Assembly (NCBI GenBank): GCA_026770595.1 | Contig: MU634323.1 | Coordinates: forward strand, 1 to 13,240 | Origin: Ochromonadaceae sp. CCMP2298 | Taxonomy: Eukaryota > Sar > Synurophyceae > Ochromonadales > Ochromonadaceae | Length of the DNA: 13,240 bases | Direction: 5' to 3' | Part shown: positions 8,401 through 13,240 of the stretch, one piece after another | Layout: every line of letters begins with the position of its first letter | Numbering within the stretch: the stretch's first letter is position 1 | Position numbers and translations under genes: made by a program | The notes under the pieces: model-generated | Databases searched by the model: none | What the model saw: the letters and a program-made list of their open reading frames with translations, nothing else | What the model was told of the DNA's origin: nothing

Positions 8401-11400
8401 CGCAGCGTCTGCAGCATACGGAAGGCCCCCGCTGCCGTGAGGTCCATCTCTCTATGGAAGGGTAGCAGCAGCAGCTTCATCTCGTGCACGCTCGCAGTGA
8501 GCTTGAGGTGCAGGTGGTCATAGGCCTCGTTCAGCAGTTGCGTCAGGAAGTGCAGGCGTAGTACGCTCTGCGAGCCGCTGGCCGCCCAGTGCAGCATCAG
8601 CATAGGCAGGATGACGCGCGTCTTGCCCTCGCCCATGTTCAGCTGAGTGATGGCGCGTGGGTTGTGCAGCAGGAAGATGGCGAATGCGGCCTGCAGGGGG
8701 CGTATCTGGATGCGCCCCTCTGCTTCGAACAGCAGCCACTGCGGGTGGGCATCGGCGTCCCATGTGCGGTACACACGCAGCTCCTGCACCAGGCGGGCGT
8801 CGCTGGTCTCGCGGTGGGCCAGGCGGGCGGCGCAGAGGCGCCTCAGTCGCACCAGCTTATCCTCCAGCACGCACAGCTTCAGCCACAGGCGCACGTCGGC
8901 TGCAACGATGGGGAGTGCATCGCTGGCCAGGAAGGGATTCAGCGACCGCAGCACTGCGGGGTCCAGTAGCAGCCTGCAGAGGTCGGAGATACCCGCAGTG
9001 GGGGCGTCGTTCACAACCCTTAGCAGACGGAAGACTGCCAGCTCTCTGTCCGTCTCGCCCTTCACAAGCGTCACTCCCCGCAGCAGATAGCGCTCGACCT
9101 CGCCCCTGTAGCTGCTAGCCAACGTGTGCATCGTCTCGAGGCGCTTAGCACAATATGTCAGGCCCACTTGCAGGCGGAAGTCGCGCTGCTGCTGGTGAAA
9201 ATGCCAGCTCTCCTGCAGGCCGCCCAGCAACTTCTGCCCGATCACGGTATGCAGTGCGGGCGCAGAGCAGTCCAGGGGGAAGGGGACTTCTTCTAGCACA
9301 CTGGTGTCCTCAGCAGTCCACCCGACCAACTCCTCCTCCGTATTCTCCACGAAGCGCCTGCCCCACGCGTCGAACTTCTCGTACCTTTGCTGCTGCAGAT
9401 TGGCAGGCATGGGCGGGCCCTGGCCTGAGGGAAGGTAGGTGCCGCTGGTAAGTCGCTGCTGCTCGGACCTCCGCAGAGAGAAATTGAAGTTGCGAAAATG
9501 CTCACTCTTCGCGTGCTGCCAGTACTGCGTCATTGCGTCTGCTGGGTCGGGGAAGACGCTGCTTGGGGAAGTGCCTGGAGAGCTCAGCTTCTCACTGCTC
9601 ATGTGCAGTTCGCTGCAGAGCAAGCGCAGGGTGGCGCAGCCGAAAGAGAGGCCGACCACCTGCTGCAGCGCATACAGCTCCTCCTCGCTCAGGGGTCGAT
9701 TCACCCAGCTTTGCCGCACAAGCGTGATCGCGATCTCGTACTCCGTCTTGGCGCACATCCGCAGGGGCAGCAGGCTGGAGGAGGCGGCGTGCAGGGCAGC
9801 CAGGTGTAGGCGCGCGGCGATGGAGGGCGCGATGAGCTGCTGGAATCGAGGGTGCAGCTCGTAGGAGTAGTAGCCCCGGACCACATCTATGCCGTCGCTG
9901 CCCACTACGTCCACTCCACTCCCTCCCCCCTCCCGCACCTGGCCTTTGGGGATCAGCACGCGCAGTGTCTGCTGCACTTTGCAGTCGTCGGTCAGCACCA
10001 GGTAGCGATGGAGAGAGGGCAGCACCTCTGCCTGCAGACACTGGACCGTGTGCAGCCGCTCCGCGCAGAAGTTAAGCGAGTGGATGCGCCCGTCGTGTCC
10101 CGACATCTCCTCACAGCGCCACTGGAACTCGAGGTCGAAGCGCGGGAGGTGGTACTTGAGGTCCATGCTGGGAGTGCGGTACACGTGGATGTAGCGAAGA
10201 TCCTCGAACTTCTCCAGCACCCTCAAGACGCTGTCGCCGGACGGGACAGAGCGCAGGTGGTCGAAGGAGCTGGTGTCTTCGCAGAGCTCCCACCAGAGCG
10301 GCGGCTTGGCAGCAGCCAGGGTTGGAATGCGGTAGCACTTCCACGATTCCCTTTCCTCCTCTTTATCTTTCTCATTGACCGCCACCTCCACCTTAACGTA
10401 TTCCTCTTCCTCATCGCAACTTTGCATCAGGAACTGCACACTGCGCTCCAGATAGCTCTGCTGCCGCAAAACGATCACATTTCTCTCGCAGTTTATCCAG
10501 TGGCTATGCAGTGCGACCAGCCGCACAGGGAGATCGGCACTCCAGGTGCAGCCCTGCTCTGTGCCGTCCAGCAGCTGCAGGGTCTTGCGGCTGTCACCAG
10601 CGGTAGCGCTTTCTGCTGATGCCCATTGGGGTGTTTCTTCAATAATTAGGCGGCCATTGGTACGCTGCTGGAAGGAGTAATAGAACCCACGGATGGGCCT
10701 GGTGGTGGTGAACTTCTGCCCTGCGCCCACCTGCACCTCGAATATGCTCTCGTTGAAGCAGCGCCTGAACAGCGTGTGTGCACGGACACTCTCGGGCAGG
10801 CGCTTCAGGGCCAGGCCGTCCACCAGCAGGCTGCCCGTGAGCACGTTCACGCTGTACAGGCACTGGTCTGCGCCGAATACGGCCTCGAAGCAGCAGCCTT
10901 TGTCCAACCTCAGCCAGCGCAAATCAGTGGGCGCCGAGTGCAGCACCTTGCGCACCGCTCGGGTGATAGCGGCACTGCTGGCGCCTAGGAGGCCGATTAT
11001 CTCCACTGCGCGGCTGCTGAGGATGTGCTGCACGTGCACGAAGATTCGCGCGATTGCCTCGTCTGCTTTGGTGGGCTGGGTGTCCATCAGGCGGATGTTG
11101 GCGCTCTGCAGCATGGCAGCCAGCACCAGCTCGGCGTCGTCCGCTCTGAGTTTTCCCCCCGCGTGGCCCAGCACGGTGTACAGGTAGAAGAGGCACTGGG
11201 TGCGGCGGTCCTGCAGCTTGGAGGCACAATCTCCGGAGACGTCGTTGGCAACGCGCTGGTCTATCTCCTCTGCCCAGGCGTACGCAGAGAGGGACAGCTC
11301 CCGAGCAGACTCGCGGCAAGAGGCACTCCACTGGCCTCCCCACTGCGCCCCATAAGCAGCGATCTCGGCTACGATGGGCAGCTGGTCGTGGTCCTTTGGC

Positions 11401-13240
11401 GTGTGCCTCAGCCGGCCGCTGAGTGCGAGCAGCTCCTGCGCCAGCATCTGCAGCCCGTCTCCCTCCATCTGGTCCTGCTTCCATGTCGCAAAAACAGCAC
11501 CCCCTGCCCCTGCTTCTCCCGCAGACAGCTCGCCGAGGTGGTAGAGCGCCTGCCTCAGCAGCGACTGCACTGCCCCCTCCTGCAGCGGCAGGCGCAGCCA
11601 ACTGCCCTCTAGCGCCACGCACACCTTGCGCAACTGCTGCCGCGGGAAGGCGCGTAGGGCACAGAACTCCAAATATGCCGGCTTGTTCAGCCACGTAACT
11701 GGCCCAACAAGCCCACTCCCATGCTCTGCAATGCCGCGGTTGCCGCGAGCCTTGTTGGTGTGCGCATAGCCCAGCTGTGGAATCGCCCAATTTAGTGAGG
11801 GTGCGGCGGGCAGCGGGTCGGCGAAGTCGAATGCCACAAGACGCCCCACCTCCTCACTGTAGTTCAGCTGCGTGGAGATGAAAGGATTGAAGTATCCGGA
11901 TGCGTACTTCAGGTTGTGGGGGTACTGCCCCCCAGTCCAGGCTAAGAAGGGACTCTGGTTGTCGGGGTTCCACACCCCAGAGGATATGTCGAACATGGAG
12001 TCTACGCTGCTGGGGTTGACATTCTTGGGTTCTGGAATACCGACCAGCGCAAGTAGAGAGAACTTGTCCTTGAGCGATGCGGGTACCACGCTAACGCTGC
12101 CGGAGCCAAACCCCTTCCGAACAGACGTGTAAGACTTCCAATCAAACTGCCCTGCGTTGAACTTCGTCTTCTCCTGTAGCAGCTGGACCAGGTGCCTCTC
12201 CTTCTGGGGGGCGCACTGGGAGGCGAACAGGAACTCCTGAGGTAGCAGCAGCTGCTGAGCGAGGCTGGCCAGCAGGGCGAGGCGCTGCAGAAAGTCCTGC
12301 ATCAGCAGCAAGTACAGCACTCTGCGCGCGTGGACATCTTCCGTTGGCAGAAGGCAGTACACGGGGGCAGGCGGAATCAACGCCTGTTTGAGATTAGCCT
12401 CCAACCGATTCATCTCTGTTCGCAGGCGGCCCAGTTCCTCAGAGCTACTTCTTCCGCCACCATACCTCCGATACGCCGCCCTTTCACTTATTTCACAATC
12501 CAATCTCTCCTGCACGGCTGCAATCTGCTGTCGGAGATCAGCACATATCCTCCTCTGCTCCTGTACCTGCAGCCAATGACTAACTTTTACGTTTTCATCG
12601 CCGGCCCGTACTTGATTGAGGGTGGCAGGCACACTCGGAAGAAGGGGGGCCATTGCGTCCGCGAAGGCGAGAGTGGGCGCAGTGTTCGCCAGGCTGAATA
12701 GCTCCCTTCCAGGAACGGAGTGCTGCTTCAGATACGCCGCCACCGCCAGAGCAGCACGGGTGCCGGCCTCGCTGGGTAGCACCAGGTGCTGCAGGTCATG
12801 CCAGTCCAGGGCTACGCCATAGCCGGCAAGAGTATTCACAGATTTGCTGCCCGCTGCGTGCAGCAGACAGTAGGCAGTCCAGACCAGCAGCAGCTCGCGA
12901 CTACGCAGGTCGCTGCGCATGCGGGCCCCCTCTGCCGTGTACTTCGGGTTCTTGCGGAAGTTACTCGCCACCTGTGCATATGAGTATACAACCTTCTCTA
13001 ATACGCAGGAGGAATCATCAACTTTGCGGTTGGGAGGCCACAGCACATTCGCGTCGCCCGTATCCTGCAGACTGATCACTGCCGTGTTGAAGCACGATTC
13101 GACAGTGTTCATCACAAGCTGCTGCTGTATGGCAGAGGTGGCAAAGGAGGGCATCTTCTCGACTTCCGACATCCACGTCAGCAGCTTGGAAATCGTCGCG
13201 TTGTGCTCGTCGAGGAGCTTGATGTCGCCCAGGTTGACCT
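5481..13240 (-). CDS. Giant DUF3638/DUF3645 P-loop protein, 5' partial
   Basis: The frame is open from the TGA at 5481-5483 to the window edge. The first in-window Met is at 13172, but 22 coding-like codons precede it (VNLGDIKLLDEHNATISKLL), so the real start lies outside. At least 2,585 residues are present; fungal relatives are about 3,000 or more. Numbering from that Met: a coiled coil at ~200-264; a TWLNKPAYLEFCALRAFP block near 490-510; a Tyr/Gly-rich block with LTGSLLVDGLALKRLPESV near 780; the Walker A-like QLNMGEGKTRVILPM with GEGKT at 1514-1518 (DUF3638); DEIDELL at 1644-1650 (Walker B-like); VPFRAHDTPSDRSEFGHPD ending at 1850 (DUF3645); DEVRCRGTDMKL at 2111-2122; and QAAARMRML around 2143-2151. 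An acidic DEECERELEKEVEQEEERE stretch follows, as in fungal relatives. GEGKT and RGTDxKL resemble SecA and other SF2 translocases, so an ATP-driven motor is a fair inference. The substrate is unknown. Automatic labels of this family as ubiquitin hydrolases are not supported by any protease motif seen here. No intron is needed over 7.7 kb. Confidence 0.9.
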   Translation of the reverse strand, partial: VNLGDIKLLDEHNATISKLLTWMSEVEKMPSFATSAIQQQLVMNTVESCFNTAVISLQDTGDANVLWPPNRKVDDSSCVLEKVVYSYAQVASNFRKNPKYTAEGARMRSDLRSRELLLVWTAYCLLHAAGSKSVNTLAGYGVALDWHDLQHLVLPSEAGTRAALAVAAYLKQHSVPGRELFSLANTAPTLAFADAMAPLLPSVPATLNQVRAGDENVKVSHWLQVQEQRRICADLRQQIAAVQERLDCEISERAAYRRYGGGRSSSEELGRLRTEMNRLEANLKQALIPPAPVYCLLPTEDVHARRVLYLLLMQDFLQRLALLASLAQQLLLPQEFLFASQCAPQKERHLVQLLQEKTKFNAGQFDWKSYTSVRKGFGSGSVSVVPASLKDKFSLLALVGIPEPKNVNPSSVDSMFDISSGVWNPDNQSPFLAWTGGQYPHNLKYASGYFNPFISTQLNYSEEVGRLVAFDFADPLPAAPSLNWAIPQLGYAHTNKARGNRGIAEHGSGLVGPVTWLNKPAYLEFCALRAFPRQQLRKVCVALEGSWLRLPLQEGAVQSLLRQALYHLGELSAGEAGAGGAVFATWKQDQMEGDGLQMLAQELLALSGRLRHTPKDHDQLPIVAEIAAYGAQWGGQWSASCRESARELSLSAYAWAEEIDQRVANDVSGDCASKLQDRRTQCLFYLYTVLGHAGGKLRADDAELVLAAMLQSANIRLMDTQPTKADEAIARIFVHVQHILSSRAVEIIGLLGASSAAITRAVRKVLHSAPTDLRWLRLDKGCCFEAVFGADQCLYSVNVLTGSLLVDGLALKRLPESVRAHTLFRRCFNESIFEVQVGAGQKFTTTRPIRGFYYSFQQRTNGRLIIEETPQWASAESATAGDSRKTLQLLDGTEQGCTWSADLPVRLVALHSHWINCERNVIVLRQQSYLERSVQFLMQSCDEEEEYVKVEVAVNEKDKEEERESWKCYRIPTLAAAKPPLWWELCEDTSSFDHLRSVPSGDSVLRVLEKFEDLRYIHVYRTPSMDLKYHLPRFDLEFQWRCEEMSGHDGRIHSLNFCAERLHTVQCLQAEVLPSLHRYLVLTDDCKVQQTLRVLIPKGQVREGGGSGVDVVGSDGIDVVRGYYSYELHPRFQQLIAPSIAARLHLAALHAASSSLLPLRMCAKTEYEIAITLVRQSWVNRPLSEEELYALQQVVGLSFGCATLRLLCSELHMSSEKLSSPGTSPSSVFPDPADAMTQYWQHAKSEHFRNFNFSLRRSEQQRLTSGTYLPSGQGPPMPANLQQQRYEKFDAWGRRFVENTEEELVGWTAEDTSVLEEVPFPLDCSAPALHTVIGQKLLGGLQESWHFHQQQRDFRLQVGLTYCAKRLETMHTLASSYRGEVERYLLRGVTLVKGETDRELAVFRLLRVVNDAPTAGISDLCRLLLDPAVLRSLNPFLASDALPIVAADVRLWLKLCVLEDKLVRLRRLCAARLAHRETSDARLVQELRVYRTWDADAHPQWLLFEAEGRIQIRPLQAAFAIFLLHNPRAITQLNMGEGKTRVILPMLMLHWAASGSQSVLRLHFLTQLLNEAYDHLHLKLTASVHEMKLLLLPFHREMDLTAAGAFRMLQTLREAVEERSCLLVAPEHRLSLELKWYESSLAKEVDQLLCDQLQRIYDMPYRDILDEIDELLRYKFQLIYSTGAKLDLPAARSRYAAAAALLDSLQTCDKVLGILQRDNVSLSDAAPGVGAEAGAFRSVRLIPGPHLEAALPELVGAMYDAVVRDPPHELLWLCSPHLQSIAGVMRRFAVDAHYTLEAFQLDCGGVIPRGSQRLDDLLALRGSLTHGVLMHSLQQRPRVTYGVKRFNARKRIAVPFRAHDTPSDRSEFGHPDTAVALTLLSYYYDRLGESEVQEALKALLQQNPSAQEAIYNSWFALSAPMMGDEVGGLDCVRKIDLSNRGQLALLEKYYRSNRKTVNFWLKQCVFPSEMQQFSSKLIANAWHLAQNSRQDIVGVSGTNDTQLIYPQQVEQRTNPDAPELTATNGKMLKVLTSDTVRYYPLLAHEHGKTGIPVLDLCLELGAAVLLDAGAVCSQLTNEGVAEAILPHLSSQFSAVAYFDTDTRKTWVVRDARGRCWNLHSSPVRESECFVYIDEVRCRGTDMKLRPNALGVLSLGLGMTKDKLMQAAARMRMLAMGLQSVHLAGAEDVTALICQAPTPALASSDITNRHVMEWVVQNTVAHTQHGLKEWHAQGQYFSCTNRNPRLANIGDAQQLDVMYGGGVQRQLVSKIHQTARQFEAHSVTESVLAELAIMAEHVVHYGSDCYALTSQADEECERELEKEVEQEEEREPELPAMKPREESDWNIATAFIADPSCASVAALGGFLPLQGFLQAHCSEWLQLARIPWESVPIVYCTANFAHTLQSGAGQSLEHHLRPADAALYYPATQSLLLLSEREADEALRLTWAPALGGAQAVFLNFTYACTVVSSATTATTAALMPPTPPTVPSSPIVGCRSCAPPVNLRATAAAATRLPQSTQAAVGLFNGQVTFPAPGVRGALQKLLADRVSQKAALHFPGLRGCQLLLPISHLEDACRESSENETVVA

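Noticed and set aside
9852-10619. Open frame of 255 codons on the plus strand, opposite the giant gene.
   Set aside because: It is antisense to well-conserved DUF3638 family coding sequence, its translation shows no family motif, and long antisense frames are expected opposite GC-rich coding DNA.
10924-11790. Minus-strand frame of 288 codons overlapping the giant gene in another frame.
   Set aside because: Its product is low-complexity Ala/Arg/Gly-rich sequence, while the overlapping main frame carries the recognisable family blocks.
5481-13240. Naming the giant protein a ubiquitin hydrolase.
   Set aside because: No OTU, UCH or USP-type catalytic Cys/His arrangement was recognised. Visible motifs are those of a nucleotide-dependent motor.

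Overview
The window is nuclear DNA of a microbial eukaryote. It holds one short gene with two GT-AG introns and near-consensus branch points, a core spliceosomal DEAH helicase, and one end of a giant DUF3638/DUF3645-type protein of the kind known from fungi, oomycetes and other protists. Coding sequence is GC-rich, and the main spacer is visibly AT-rich. A stramenopile or similar protist would fit, but nothing in the sequence proves a lineage.

Layout. Positions 1-1131 hold a plus-strand gene (best model 175-1131, three exons) for a protein of about 258 residues that I do not recognise. A 174-bp tail-to-tail spacer follows, mostly a degenerate CTGTG pentanucleotide tract. Positions 1306-4272 (minus) encode an intronless, apparently complete 988-residue Prp2/DHX16 helicase. 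Positions 4273-5480 are a spacer of about 1.2 kb. Its part nearest DHX16 is the presumed DHX16 promoter and carries a 21-bp tandem duplication and a family of short GAATTAT/GCGAA repeats. Its part nearest the giant gene carries two hairpin-forming inverted repeats, with a third over the giant gene's stop codon. Positions 5481-13240 (minus) are one uninterrupted reading frame of 2,585 residues that runs off the right edge: the C-terminal part of a giant P-loop protein with DUF3638 and DUF3645 signatures.

How the genes relate. DHX16 and the giant gene lie in tandem on the minus strand but have separate spacer sequence, and nothing shows co-regulation. DHX16 is a housekeeping splicing factor. 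The giant protein has SecA/SF2-like ATPase motifs and an unknown substrate, and it is the least understood biology here. No mobile element, CRISPR array, rRNA or tRNA gene was recognised.
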